A stretch of DNA of 59,754 nt from an uncultured Clostridia bacterium (GTDB lineage: Bacteria; Bacillota; Clostridia; Oscillospirales; Acutalibacteraceae): NCBI GenBank assembly GCA_947168445.1, contig CAMVLW010000009.1, forward strand, positions 1-59,754, written 5' to 3'. The position numbers and the translations under genes were made by a program. A model generated the notes under the pieces. It was not told the origin of the DNA, made no database searches, and worked only from the letters and a program-made list of their open reading frames with translations. Below are positions 17,976 to 26,980 of this stretch, piece by piece (positions within the stretch are counted from its first letter, which is position 1; every line of letters begins with the position of its first letter).

Positions 17976-18169
17976 CAAAAGCCAAACAGCCGCTTGATTG
18001 TGGTGAACAGCGTGCTGATTTGCGTGATAATCAGCGTGAGCACCACAATCAGCCCGGCAAGCGAGGTCAGCATTGCCTGCTCCTCGCGCCCGCTGCGAAT
18101 CAAAAGCTGGCACAGCACCGCCACGATAATGCCGATTGCCGCGATTTTGAAAATCAGTTCTACGTCCAT
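17975..18169 (-). CDS. spoIIIAC: Stage III sporulation protein AC
   Basis: The 64-residue protein has two membrane segments (IFKIAAIGIIVAVLCQLLI and LAGLIVVLTLIITQISTLF). The ATG at 18169 is chosen because AGAGG sits 5 nt upstream; the GTG two codons earlier lies too close to it. SpoIIIAC and SpoIIIAD are related small integral subunits of the SpoIIIA complex. Confidence 0.88.
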   Translation of the reverse strand: MDVELIFKIAAIGIIVAVLCQLLIRSGREEQAMLTSLAGLIVVLTLIITQISTLFTTIKRLFGF

Positions 18170-18177
18170 ATGCACCT

Positions 18178-18666
18178 CTACAGAAACAGAATTGCCGCCG
18201 AAACGCCGGCAAACATTCCCAGTGTTTTATATAATCTCGCCTTTTGGCGCACGTCACCGTCCGCCTCCTGCCGCTGCTTTTCGCACGCCGCCATGTACCA
18301 TTCAATATGGGCAAGCTGACCCGCCGCGTCGGTTTTGCCGAGCCCTGCGCCAAAGTCGCGCAGCAGCGCCATGTCGCCTTCGTTCAGGCACCAGCGCTTG
18401 GGGAGCGTTTTCAGCGCAGCTTCCCATGCCTGCTCAAAGGAGCAGCCGCCTTCGCTGACCGCAAACAGCCCGCCGGATTGATTCACCAGCGTGAAAATAT
18501 CCTCGCCGCGGTAGCGAAGCGCGGTTTTTAAGGCGGTGAGGAACGCGCTGAATTCTCCGAAAAACCGCTTGCGCGCGGTAAGCCGCCGCGCAAACAAAAA
18601 GCCCGCCAGAATACCTGCCAATGAGAGCAGCGCGGCGCCGATCAGTTTAAGCGGCAAGGCGCTCAC
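18178..18666 (-). CDS. spoIIIAB: Stage III sporulation protein AB
   Basis: The 162-residue protein starts with a membrane segment (LKLIGAALLSLAGILAGFLFA), a basic stretch, a helical body (FSAFLTALKTALRYRGEDIF) and a carboxy-terminal membrane segment. It resembles type II secretion subunit F. The start is uncertain: GTG at 18666, with GGGAG 10 nt upstream, or TTG at 18657, with GGGGTGA about 5 nt upstream. It overlaps spoIIIAA by about 20 nt. Confidence 0.88.
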   Translation of the reverse strand: MSALPLKLIGAALLSLAGILAGFLFARRLTARKRFFGEFSAFLTALKTALRYRGEDIFTLVNQSGGLFAVSEGGCSFEQAWEAALKTLPKRWCLNEGDMALLRDFGAGLGKTDAAGQLAHIEWYMAACEKQRQEADGDVRQKARLYKTLGMFAGVSAAILFL

Positions 18667-19588
18667 CCCGCATAATCTCCCGAACCTCTCCGGCGCGGTC
18701 TCTGCCGTGCAGAAAAATCACGGTGGAAAACGCGCCTGTGGAGAGAATTTCGCGCAAGCCCTCGCGGGCAAACAGTTCTCCCCGGCTTTTGGCATGTGCG
18801 GCGGCAATCAGCCGCACGCCGCTGTTGAGCGCCTGACGGACGGCAGCCGCGTCCTCGCGCGAGCCGATTTCGTCACAGACGATTATCTGCGGCGACATGG
18901 TGCGCAATGCCTGCTCCATTGCCTGCGCCTTTGGGTAGCCGTCGAACACGTCGCACAAGCCGACGTCGTTTTGCGCTTCGCCCGCTGTTATCGCGGCAAG
19001 CTCGCCGCGCTCGTCAATCAGGGAAACATTCTGCCGCTCGGACAGTGAAAGCCGGCGCGCCAAATCGCGCAAAAGCGTTGTTTTTCCCGAACACGGCGCT
19101 CCGCAGAGCAGCACGCCGCCGCTGTCGCGGGAAACCGCCTGAAAAATCCTATCCGCGCAGCCCTTGTGCTCTCTTGCCACGCGGAGATTGATGGAAGAAA
19201 TGTCGCGGATGTTCACCGTGCCGTTTTCGTCCGTCACCGCTGTGCCGCAAATGCCCGCACGGTGACCGCCGCGCAGGGTGATGAAGCCGTTGAGAATTTC
19301 ACGGCGGCGGGCATAGACGGAGTAATTGCACATTTTTTCAAAGGTCTGCCGCATGTCCTCACGCTCCGCACAGACAAGGTCGCCGCAGGGCAAATCCGTC
19401 AGGCTGCCGTGAACGGTGAGAAAGCAGGTTTGCTCAGGGCAGACAATAGAAAGCGGTCTGCCGAGCCGCAGACGGATTTCCTGCACTTTATTTTCCAATT
19501 CAGAAAAATACGGCTCAATCGCCCGGTACAGCGGCGGGCTGAGACAACCCGCTGCCTGTGCCAGCCGATGTTTTAACGCTTGGTTCAT
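18647..19588 (-). CDS. spoIIIAA: Stage III sporulation protein AA (ATPase)
   Basis: The 313-residue protein is a secretion-type AAA ATPase. Walker A GAPCSGKTTLLRDLAR and Walker B-like IIVCDEIGSREDAAAVRQALNSGV are clear, preceded by the family segment VYARRREILNGFITLRGGHRAGICG. It energises the SpoIIIA channel from the mother-cell side. The second ATG (19588) is chosen because GGGAGG is only 1 nt before the first (19594) and 7 nt before the second. First gene of the operon. Confidence 0.93.
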   Translation of the reverse strand: MNQALKHRLAQAAGCLSPPLYRAIEPYFSELENKVQEIRLRLGRPLSIVCPEQTCFLTVHGSLTDLPCGDLVCAEREDMRQTFEKMCNYSVYARRREILNGFITLRGGHRAGICGTAVTDENGTVNIRDISSINLRVAREHKGCADRIFQAVSRDSGGVLLCGAPCSGKTTLLRDLARRLSLSERQNVSLIDERGELAAITAGEAQNDVGLCDVFDGYPKAQAMEQALRTMSPQIIVCDEIGSREDAAAVRQALNSGVRLIAAAHAKSRGELFAREGLREILSTGAFSTVIFLHGRDRAGEVREIMRGERLAA

Positions 19589-19614
19589 GTTCATTCCTCC
19601 CGTTGCTTTATTGA

Positions 19615-19643
19615 ATTGTATGCGGACGGGCTATGGTTTAGAA
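19615..19643 (-). promoter_or_regulatory. Sigma-E-like promoter of the spoIIIA operon
   Basis: On the minus strand CATACAAT (19615-19622) matches the sigma-E -10 consensus CATACAnT exactly, 27 bp before the spoIIIAA start. The -35, 14 bp further up, reads TTCTAAA and is a poor match. spoIIIA is sigma-E controlled in Bacillus subtilis, which supports the call. Confidence 0.5.
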
Positions 19644-19651
19644 CAACAAAA

Positions 19652-19680
19652 AGGACAGAAAGGAAAATCCTCTCTGTCCT
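19652..19680 (-). terminator. Terminator behind the DacF-type gene's neighbour region
   Basis: AGGACAGA (19652-19659) pairs with TCTGTCCT (19673-19680), and AGGA/TCCT extends the stem inside after one mismatch. On the minus strand TTTTTGTTG follows. It ends the D-Ala-D-Ala carboxypeptidase transcript, just ahead of the spoIIIA promoter. Confidence 0.75.
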
Positions 19681-19695
19681 ATAAATGACGGAATA

Positions 19696-21048
19696 TCAAA
19701 AGTTGCGGTAACGCTTGACGTCCCTGTTTTTCTTTTTGCGCTTGCGGTGAATTTTGGAAGCGATAATATAAATCACCACGACAATGACAATCACACCGAT
19801 GACAATCAAAAACCAGTAGGATTTGAAAATCTCACCCGCGATTTCAATTGTCGCCATAATGCCGCTGTGATCGACATTCTCGGCGGGCACCAGATTGACG
19901 GTGGCGATTGTCTGCTTCTCCCCTGTTTTTTCATTGACATAATAGACCGACGCGGTGCCGACCACCTGGTCGGTTTTCAGCGGCGCTTCCAGATATTCGG
20001 GAATGTCCGGCTCCAGCACGATATTGTCGGGCGTGCGGTCGGTGGGCAAAATCGCGTTGAGGTTCTTCTCAGGCACCAGCGTGACCTTTTTCTTGTTCAT
20101 GGCATACTTCACGTTAGCCTCGCAAACGGGCGTTTCGGTCGTCTTGACGTTGCACAGCTCCAGCTTTGTCAGGCTCCAGCGAAACAGCGCCGCGGCGTCG
20201 GTAAAGGTGTAATACTCCTCCTGCACGCCCTCCTTGTAGGGAGCGCCGAGCAGAATCAGCATGTAGGACTGACCGTCGGCGGAGCCGGTGGTGACAAGAC
20301 AGCGGCCCGCTTCGTCGGTGGTGCCGGTCTTGATGCCCTCGGCATAGGTGTAATAGTATTCCGAGTTGGCGTCAATAAGATAGTTGGTGGTGCGCAGTGC
20401 GGTGTCGTCGCCCTCGCAGGTGTAGCTGACGGTGTCGGAAATCTTTTTGAAATTCGGCAGCTTGAGCGCGTATTCGGTGATTTTCTGCAAATCCCGCGCT
20501 GTGGTGTAGTGGTCGGGGTCATGCAGACCGTCGGGGTTGGCAAAGTGGGTGTTTTCACAGCCGAGTTCCTTTGCCTTGGCGTTCATTTTGTCAACGAACA
20601 CATTTATGTCGCCGCCGCCGATATAGTCCGCGAGCACCATTGCCGCGTCGTTGCCGGACGGCACCATCAGGCTGTAGAGAATGTCAATGACCTTGACCTT
20701 TTCACCGATATGGTCGGAGAGGTACGCCATTGAGCTGCCGGTGTTGCGCAGCTGATCGATAATGGGCTTTTTGATTTCAATGCGCGTGTTCTCCACGTCC
20801 TCAATGCTTTCATAAGCCACGATATACGTCATGATTTTGGTGGTGGAGGCAGGGTACATTTTTTCGTCCGCCGCCTGTTCATACACGGTCTGTCCCGTGT
20901 CCATACTGACCAGCAGCACCGCCTTGGACATGATTTTCAGGTCGCTCGGAAGCGGAAAGGTCAGCGCGCCCGCGCCTGTTACGGACATGCCGAGCAGCAG
21001 CGTCAGCGCTGTCAGCACGCTCAAAATGGCGGCTATTTTCTTTTTCAT
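19696..21048 (-). CDS. dacF: D-alanyl-D-alanine carboxypeptidase (DacF-type PBP)
   Basis: The 450-residue low-molecular-weight penicillin-binding protein removes the terminal D-Ala from peptidoglycan stem peptides. It has a signal peptide (KKKIAAILSVLTALTLLLGMSV), the serine active site STTK in YPASTTKIMTYIVAY, the SGN motif in PSGNDAAM and the KTG triad in GIKTGTTDEAGRC. A carboxy-terminal membrane helix (SYWFLIVIGVIVIVVVIYIIA) and a Lys/Arg tail anchor it. The symbol reflects the M-type DacF family of spore formers; vegetative DacA is the alternative. Confidence 0.88.
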   Translation of the reverse strand: MKKKIAAILSVLTALTLLLGMSVTGAGALTFPLPSDLKIMSKAVLLVSMDTGQTVYEQAADEKMYPASTTKIMTYIVAYESIEDVENTRIEIKKPIIDQLRNTGSSMAYLSDHIGEKVKVIDILYSLMVPSGNDAAMVLADYIGGGDINVFVDKMNAKAKELGCENTHFANPDGLHDPDHYTTARDLQKITEYALKLPNFKKISDTVSYTCEGDDTALRTTNYLIDANSEYYYTYAEGIKTGTTDEAGRCLVTTGSADGQSYMLILLGAPYKEGVQEEYYTFTDAAALFRWSLTKLELCNVKTTETPVCEANVKYAMNKKKVTLVPEKNLNAILPTDRTPDNIVLEPDIPEYLEAPLKTDQVVGTASVYYVNEKTGEKQTIATVNLVPAENVDHSGIMATIEIAGEIFKSYWFLIVIGVIVIVVVIYIIASKIHRKRKKKNRDVKRYRNF

Positions 21049-21064
21049 TGGCGTTTCTCCCTCT

Positions 21065-23110
21065 TTAGTTCATAATGTTTTGACCTCCGCGCGCGAACAG
21101 GCGGTCTACCTCTGCTTTCAGTGGACGCAGTTCGTCGTTGCGCAGGTCTTTGTAGGTGAACAGAATATCGTCCGCGATTTTTTGCGACAGCTCCAGCATT
21201 TTTGTGTCGGCAAAATCGGCAATGGACATTTGCGGCAAGCCGTGCTGACGTTCTCCGAAGAAGTCGCCGGGACCGCGCATTTTTAAATCCTCGTCGGCAA
21301 TTTTGAAGCCGTCGTTCGTGGCGCACATTACGCGCAGGCGCTCGGTGGTGAGCGGGTTGCGCATGTCGCTGATGAGAATACAGTAGGATTGAAATTCGCC
21401 CCTGCCCACTCTGCCGCGCAGCTGATGAAGCTGGGATAGTCCGAAGCGCTCGGCGTTCTCTATCACCATGACGGAAGCGTTCGGCACGTCAACGCCGACC
21501 TCAATCACCGTGGTGGCGACAAGCAGGGAATATTTGTTGGCGGCAAAGTCGCTCATAATCCGCTCTTTTTCGTCCGGCTTGGTTTTGCCGTGGACGACCG
21601 CCACGGGAATGTCGGAAAAGTCGCGGAGCATCAGCTCGGCGGCGTATTCCTCGGCGGAGGCGACGTTGTCGGTTTCACCCTCCTCAATCAGCGGGCAGAC
21701 GATATACGCCTGCCGCCCGGCGGCGATTTCCTGACGGATAAAGTGATAAATCTTCGGACGGTCGGCGGAGCCTCTCATCACGGTTTTGACCGCCTTGCGC
21801 GAAGGCGGCAGTTCGTCGATAACCGAAATATCCAAATCGCCGAAGATAATCAGACCGAGTGTGCGCGGAATCGGCGTGGCGCTCATAACCAGCAAATGCG
21901 GATTGTCGCCCTTGCCGAGCAGCTTGGCGCGCTGGGCAACGCCAAAGCGGTGCTGCTCGTCGGTGACGGCGACGCCGAGATTGTAAAACTCGGTTTTGTC
22001 GGTAATCAGCGCGTGGGTGCCGACGACAAAATCAATTTCGCCGTCCGCAAGTGAAGCGCGGATACGCTTTTTTTCGCTCTCCTTTAAAGAACCTGTGAGC
22101 AGCGCAAGGCGAAGGTCGGTGCCCGCGAACAGCTTGGAAAAGGTCTCGAAATGCTGCCGCGCGAGAATTTCCGTAGGCGCCATAAACGCCGCCTGAAAGC
22201 CGTTTTTCGCGACAGTGTAGCAAACGGACGCGGCAACGGCGGTTTTGCCGGAGCCGACGTCGCCCTGCACCAGACGGTTCATAGGCGCGGACTTTTGCGT
22301 GACGTCCGAAACACAGTCGGCAATCGCGCGCCTTTGGGCGTTTGTCAGCGCGAACGGCAAAAGCGTTTCAAATTCGGCGGAGAAATCCTTTTCGATTTTC
22401 ACGCCGCTGACGCCGCGGCTCTGCTGCTTCATGCTGCGCATACCGAGGTTGAGCACCAGCAATTCTTCGGTGACAAGCCGCCTGCGGGCTTCCTCGAGCG
22501 CCTCGCGGGTGTGCGGAAAGTGAATGTCAAGCAGCGCCTGCTTTAAGCCGCACAGGTTGTATTTTTGACGGATTTGTTCGGGAATCGGGTCGTTGACCTG
22601 CTCAGGCAGCAGCTTCAGCGACTGCTCCACAGCGGCGGAAATGGTTTTACTGACAAGCCCTGCGGTGCTGCGGTAAACCGGGTGAATCACCGCGCCCTTT
22701 GCAACGGACGCAAAGGTGGGCGCGAGCATTTGCGCGCCGTAATTATCGACGGTTATTTTTCCAAAGAAGAAATATTCGCCGCCGTAGACAAGCATTTGGC
22801 TGATGTAGCGGTTGTTGAACCACACCACTTTCAACGCGCCCGTGTCGTCATAAACGGACGCTTTGGAAAGGATTCTGCCGCCCGCAATGCGGGTGTCCGA
22901 CACCGGCGTGCCCAAAACAGCGCGAATACAATAGGTGCCGCCGTCCTGCACATTTTCAATTTTTTCAACGGAAGTCCAGTCCTCATAAGTGCGGGGATAA
23001 AACGTGAGCAAATCGCCCACCGAGCGCACCCCGAGCTTTTCAAACTGCTCCGCACGTTTTTGTCCGAAGCCCTTCAGGCCGGACACAGGCATTTTGTATA
23101 AAGATGGCAT
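21065..23110 (-). CDS. recG: ATP-dependent DNA helicase RecG
   Basis: The 681-residue fork-reversal helicase has a wedge/OB domain in the first third (VRSVGDLLTFYPRTYEDW), Walker A LVQGDVGSGKTAVAASV, DEQH in VTDEQHRFGVAQRAKLL, and SATPIPRTLGL. It also has the RecG-specific VIEVGVDVPNASVMVIENAERFGLSQLHQLRGRVGRG. The ATG at 23110 (MPSLYKMPVSGLKGFG) is preferred; the frame continues upstream into a 7-bp repeat array and has only a GTG there. No strong ribosome-binding site is visible at 23110. Confidence 0.95.
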   Translation of the reverse strand: MPSLYKMPVSGLKGFGQKRAEQFEKLGVRSVGDLLTFYPRTYEDWTSVEKIENVQDGGTYCIRAVLGTPVSDTRIAGGRILSKASVYDDTGALKVVWFNNRYISQMLVYGGEYFFFGKITVDNYGAQMLAPTFASVAKGAVIHPVYRSTAGLVSKTISAAVEQSLKLLPEQVNDPIPEQIRQKYNLCGLKQALLDIHFPHTREALEEARRRLVTEELLVLNLGMRSMKQQSRGVSGVKIEKDFSAEFETLLPFALTNAQRRAIADCVSDVTQKSAPMNRLVQGDVGSGKTAVAASVCYTVAKNGFQAAFMAPTEILARQHFETFSKLFAGTDLRLALLTGSLKESEKKRIRASLADGEIDFVVGTHALITDKTEFYNLGVAVTDEQHRFGVAQRAKLLGKGDNPHLLVMSATPIPRTLGLIIFGDLDISVIDELPPSRKAVKTVMRGSADRPKIYHFIRQEIAAGRQAYIVCPLIEEGETDNVASAEEYAAELMLRDFSDIPVAVVHGKTKPDEKERIMSDFAANKYSLLVATTVIEVGVDVPNASVMVIENAERFGLSQLHQLRGRVGRGEFQSYCILISDMRNPLTTERLRVMCATNDGFKIADEDLKMRGPGDFFGERQHGLPQMSIADFADTKMLELSQKIADDILFTYKDLRNDELRPLKAEVDRLFARGGQNIMN

Positions 23111-23116
23111 TTTTAT

Positions 23117-23183
23117 GAGAGTTGAGAGTTGAGAGTTACTTATCACTTATAATTCGATAGGGTTCAGCCGAGACCGAACCCTA
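23117..23183. repeat. 7-bp-periodic array plus hairpin upstream of recG
   Basis: GAGAGTT is repeated three times from 23117, followed by ACTTATC and ACTTATA with the same 7-bp period. Next to it TAGGGTTC (23158-23165) pairs with GAACCCTA (23176-23183) in a hairpin that may end fakA transcription, though it lacks a good T-run. This fills the gap between the fakA-like gene and recG. Confidence 0.55.
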
Positions 23184-23223
23184 CTTGTTTGTTATGTTAA
23201 ATTTGAAGTTTTCCGGCAACGGT

Positions 23224-24882
23224 TTATTCTACGCTGAGGATGAAGTAGTAAACCGGCTGGTCGCCCTTGACGAGCGAGATGTCGGCGCGGGAGCCGAACT
23301 TGTCTTTGAGTTCCTCATACGCTTTGTTGGCGTCCTCTTCTTCGATGTCCTCGCCGTAAATCAGGGTGATGAAGGCGGTGTCGCGGGTCACCATGTCCTT
23401 TGCGAGCTTGACAAGCGCCTTGACCGCGTTCTTCTCGGTGATGGTCAGCTTGCCGTTTTCGAGCGCGATTACGTCGCCCTCTTTAATCTTCTTGCCGCCG
23501 AACTCGCTGTTGCGCGCCGCAAAGGTGACAAGTCCTGTGCCGACGCCGTGCGCCGCGTCAATCATCAGCTGGGCGTTGCTCTCGGCGGAGATTTCGGGGT
23601 CAAAATTCAGGAGAGCGGTCATGCCCTGCGGAATGGTGCGGGTGGGAACGATGACAACCTTTCTGTCCTCAACCATCGGAATCACCTGCTCCGCGGCGAG
23701 AATGATATTTTTATTGTTAGGGAGCACAATAACGGTCTTGGCGGGTGTACCGAGAACCGCTTCAAGAATGTCATCGGTGCTGGGATTCATGCTCTGACCG
23801 CCGGAAACGACGTTGGCGCAGCCCAAATCCTTGAACAGATTTTTAAGACCTTCGCCCGCGGCAACGGCTACAAAGCCAAAGTCCTCAGTCGGCTCGGCAA
23901 AGGGAAAGCTCTCCTTTTTTGCCTTTTTCTTCTTGGTGCTCTTGTTGTTTTTCTTTGCGTTTTTGTGCTGCTCCTTCATATTCTCAACCTTAACGGCGAG
24001 CAGCTGACCGTAGGTAAGACCCTTTTCCAGAACGACGTTCGGGGTTTCGGTGTGAACGTGAATCTTGATGATTTCCTCGTCGTTCACCATCACCACGCAG
24101 TCGCCGATGGTCTGGAGAAAGCTGCGCAAATCGTCGGGCTCAAGCGTACATTCGGGGTCTCTGCCGACGATAATCTCGGTACAGTAGGTAAACTCAATGT
24201 CGTCGTCAAACTCGGCGGCGGCACTGTCGAAGGTTTCCATTGTAAGCGCCTGGGTTTCCTCGTACTCAACGATTTCGCCGTCCTTGATGTAGCAGAGCAT
24301 ACCCTCAAAAATGGAGCACAAGCCCTTGCCGCCCGCGTCAACAACGCCCGCCTTTTTGAGAACGGGGAGCAGCTCGGGGGTGATGGCGAGCGCTTCGTTT
24401 GCCTTGTCAACAATCGCCTGCCAGACGGGAAGCACGTCGGTGTTCTCACGCGCCGCTTCAACGCCGGCTTCGTAAGCCATTCTTGCCACGGTGAGGATGG
24501 TACCCTCGGTGGGCTTGGCAACAGCCTTGTATGCTGCGTCAACGCCGATACCCAGCGCTGCGGCGAGGTTCTTTCCGTTGACCTCCTCCATATCCTTTAA
24601 GCCCTGACCGAAGCCTCTGAACAAAATCGAGGTGATAACGCCCGAGTTGCCTCTTGCGCCGCGCAGCATTGCTTTTGCGGCAATGGAAGCCACCTCGCCC
24701 GCGTTGGTGCCCTCGTAGTCTTCAAGCGCTTTCGCAGCCGCCATGACGGTCATGGACATATTGGTGCCTGTGTCGCCGTCGGGAACAGGGAAAATATTGA
24801 GGTCGTTAATGTGATTCTTCTTGACGCTGATGTTGTGCGCGCCGGAAATAATCGCGTTCTTTAAAATCTCTCCGTTAATCAT
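23224..24882 (-). CDS. fakA: DAK2-domain fatty-acid kinase (FakA/YloV family)
   Basis: The 552-residue protein has an amino-terminal DAK2 nucleotide-binding domain (NIFPVPDGDTGTNMSMTV, MLRGARGNSGVITSILFRGFGQGL, about residues 8-200). The carboxy-terminal half includes the metal/His segment IIKIHVHTETPN. FakA transfers phosphate from ATP to a fatty acid carried by a DegV-type FakB; no degV gene is in the window. A Lys-rich insert (KKNNKSTKKKKAKKE) sits before the last third. The start follows AAAGGATGTGC. Confidence 0.88.
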   Translation of the reverse strand: MINGEILKNAIISGAHNISVKKNHINDLNIFPVPDGDTGTNMSMTVMAAAKALEDYEGTNAGEVASIAAKAMLRGARGNSGVITSILFRGFGQGLKDMEEVNGKNLAAALGIGVDAAYKAVAKPTEGTILTVARMAYEAGVEAARENTDVLPVWQAIVDKANEALAITPELLPVLKKAGVVDAGGKGLCSIFEGMLCYIKDGEIVEYEETQALTMETFDSAAAEFDDDIEFTYCTEIIVGRDPECTLEPDDLRSFLQTIGDCVVMVNDEEIIKIHVHTETPNVVLEKGLTYGQLLAVKVENMKEQHKNAKKNNKSTKKKKAKKESFPFAEPTEDFGFVAVAAGEGLKNLFKDLGCANVVSGGQSMNPSTDDILEAVLGTPAKTVIVLPNNKNIILAAEQVIPMVEDRKVVIVPTRTIPQGMTALLNFDPEISAESNAQLMIDAAHGVGTGLVTFAARNSEFGGKKIKEGDVIALENGKLTITEKNAVKALVKLAKDMVTRDTAFITLIYGEDIEEEDANKAYEELKDKFGSRADISLVKGDQPVYYFILSVE

Positions 24883-24929
24883 GAAAGCACATCCTTTAAA
24901 TTACCGTGTGTGATACACTGCCAACCCTT

Positions 24930-24958
24930 ATTATACAAGTTTTTTTCGGCTTTTTCAA
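24930..24958 (-). promoter_or_regulatory. Promoter of the fakA-like gene
   Basis: On the minus strand: TTGAAA (24953-24958), 17-bp spacer, TATAAT (24930-24935), about 48 bp before the start codon. Confidence 0.65.
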
Positions 24959-24980
24959 TAGATTATTGGTAAAAATTTGG

Positions 24981-25775
24981 CTATTCCACACGCAGACTTT
25001 CGGCACTTTTGCACTTTCCGGAGCTGTCGTCAACGTCAAAAAGCACACATTCAAGCTTGCAATCGCCGTTTTCGAGGTCAAACCGCGCGGGCAGCTTGGT
25101 TTTGAATTTTTGAATGATAATATCGGTTTTTACGCCCAAAACCGAGTAAACCGTGCCGGTCATGCCGGCGTCGGTGATGTAGCCTGTGCCCTTTGGCAGT
25201 ACCTGCGCGTCGGAGGTCTGCACATGGGTGTGCGTGCCGAACACCGCGCTGACCCTGCCGTCGAGATAATATCCCATTGCGCGCTTTTCGCTGGTGGCTT
25301 CGGCGTGAAAATCGACGATAATAATTTTACCCTCCGCCTGTTTGAGCACGCGGTCAATTGTGTCAAAGGCGCACTCCAGCCCGCTTTCGAGATACATGTT
25401 GCCCATCAGGTTGATGATGCTGACCATGCGCCGCCCGGTGTCGAGATTGATGATACCGCAGCCGGGTGTGGTGCTGTCGGGAAAGTTTGCCGGACGCGCG
25501 ATAAAGGGATTTTCGTCCATATAGTCAAAGGCTTCCTTGCGGCGGAAGGCATGGTTGCCGAGCGTAATCGCGTCAACGCCGCTGTCAAACAGAAATTTGG
25601 CGGAGGTTGGCGTAATACCGTTGCCGTCGGCGGAATTTTCGCCGTTGCAAATCACCAAATCCACGCCCTTGACCCGTTTGAGCGCGGGCAGCTTTGCCCG
25701 CAAAAACTGACAGCCGACGCTTCCGACCACATCTCCGATACATAAAATTCGCATATTTTCACTCATTTCATTCAA
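24981..25775 (-). CDS. ymdB: YmdB-like metallophosphoesterase
   Basis: The 264-residue protein matches the YmdB/TIGR00282 family throughout: CIGDVVGSVGCQFL, CNGENSADGNGIT, TLGNHAFRRKEAFDYMDENP, VDFHAEATSEKRAMGYYLDGRVSAVFGTHTHVQTSDAQVLP and ITDAGMTG. These blocks carry the Asp, Asn, Glu and His ligands of the di-metal site. YmdB hydrolyses 2',3'-cyclic nucleotides and affects biofilm and sporulation choices in Bacillus. The start may be the TTG at 25775 (GGAG 7 nt upstream) or an in-frame ATG at 25766 or 25754. Confidence 0.9.
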   Translation of the reverse strand: MNEMSENMRILCIGDVVGSVGCQFLRAKLPALKRVKGVDLVICNGENSADGNGITPTSAKFLFDSGVDAITLGNHAFRRKEAFDYMDENPFIARPANFPDSTTPGCGIINLDTGRRMVSIINLMGNMYLESGLECAFDTIDRVLKQAEGKIIIVDFHAEATSEKRAMGYYLDGRVSAVFGTHTHVQTSDAQVLPKGTGYITDAGMTGTVYSVLGVKTDIIIQKFKTKLPARFDLENGDCKLECVLFDVDDSSGKCKSAESLRVE

Positions 25776-25793
25776 CTCTTAACTCCGATTATA

Positions 25794-26972
25794 CTATTCC
25801 TCCACGCTGAAATCAACACTTTCCGCGATATTTTCGTTGAACACATAGTCCGCGTGACAGAGAAAGCCGCCGGCGGTTTCTTCGATTTTGACCTGCTTTG
25901 AAGTCTTTTCGGCGCTGCCGTGCTCAAAGAGTTCACAGAGCAAAAGCGAGGTATCAAACACGCGCTTTGCCTGTTCCGCGGTGCAGCTTTCACGGTGCGG
26001 TTCAAGCTCCCACTCGGTTTCGGTCACCAAGCCAAGCGGCAGCGGATTGCCGTTGAGCGTAAACACCGACGTGCTCCCGGTGAAAGCCGATTGCGCAAAT
26101 GAGCGGAAGGAAAGTGAACAGGGCAGCTGCACGCCCATAAAATTCAGGCGGCTGCGGTTGATACTATTTTCTTTCAGAGAAATATACTCCTGTTCCTTCG
26201 ACAGACTTAATTCTTTCTTAGAAATAACATCTGCCCACACCTCGCCCTTTGCACGGACATAGCGCACGGTGTTTTGCTTGGTGAGGTTCACGCCGCTGAT
26301 GAGCAGCTCGCCCTTGATGACGCCGCTGCCGACTTTTGCTTCGGTCACGCCCTGTGCGGCGGTGATTTTTGTAATCACGCCGTCCTCGGAAGCCTTGATG
26401 TTGCAGGGCGTTTCGCTCTCCTCTACCTCCGGCTTGCGGGTTTTCTCCTTGACCTCCACGTCGGCGTGGCTGCCGCAGATATTCACACTCAGCCAGCCGA
26501 TTTCGTCCACTTGAAGCAAAATATCGCGCTTTGCCTGCGCGGTATCGACCGTGTGCTTAAACGCGCCGGTTTTCACGCCGCTTTCCGTTAACAGCGAGCG
26601 CAGGCGCTGTTCGCTGACGGTGTGCAGCCCGGTGACGTTGATTGTCCAGAGAAATTGCGAGAGCACCACCAGCAGCGCAGCCCCTAACGCCGCGCCGACG
26701 GGAATTCCGATTCTGCCCTTGTATTTTGCCGCGATAAACGGCGCGCCGCGCTTGGAGAGCATTTTTGTTTTGACCCGCGCTCTGCGGGCAATGGGGCGAA
26801 GTTTTTTGTAGTCCCTTGCCGTGGTGACAGCCTCCAAGCCCTCTGCCGTCGGGCGGGCGTTCCACAGCGCAACGCCGCGTTGGGCGCAGAGATTGAGCAG
26901 GCGTTCGGGAGACTGTCCTGTTGCCCGAAAGCGCACGGAGCCTTTGAAAAACCGTAAAATTCCAACTAACAT
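25794..26972 (-). CDS. yqfD: Sporulation protein YqfD
   Basis: The 392-residue protein has a basic amino-terminal domain (VGILRFFKGSVRFRATGQSPERLLNLC), a membrane segment around residues 85-110 (GIPVGAALGAALLVVLSQFLWTINV) and a long extracytoplasmic part. The ATG at 26972 follows TGAGGG by 5 nt, and that site overlaps the yqfC stop. In Bacillus, yqfCD is expressed in the mother cell and yqfD loss impairs sporulation. Function at the molecular level is unknown. Confidence 0.88.
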   Translation of the reverse strand: MLVGILRFFKGSVRFRATGQSPERLLNLCAQRGVALWNARPTAEGLEAVTTARDYKKLRPIARRARVKTKMLSKRGAPFIAAKYKGRIGIPVGAALGAALLVVLSQFLWTINVTGLHTVSEQRLRSLLTESGVKTGAFKHTVDTAQAKRDILLQVDEIGWLSVNICGSHADVEVKEKTRKPEVEESETPCNIKASEDGVITKITAAQGVTEAKVGSGVIKGELLISGVNLTKQNTVRYVRAKGEVWADVISKKELSLSKEQEYISLKENSINRSRLNFMGVQLPCSLSFRSFAQSAFTGSTSVFTLNGNPLPLGLVTETEWELEPHRESCTAEQAKRVFDTSLLLCELFEHGSAEKTSKQVKIEETAGGFLCHADYVFNENIAESVDFSVEE

Positions 26973-26980
26973 GTTTACCC

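Noticed and set aside
17976-18353. A longer SpoIIIAD frame extending upstream through spoIIIAC
   Set aside because: The extension has unusual composition, overlaps spoIIIAC and spoIIIAB in another frame, and the ATG at 17975 is coupled to the spoIIIAC stop.
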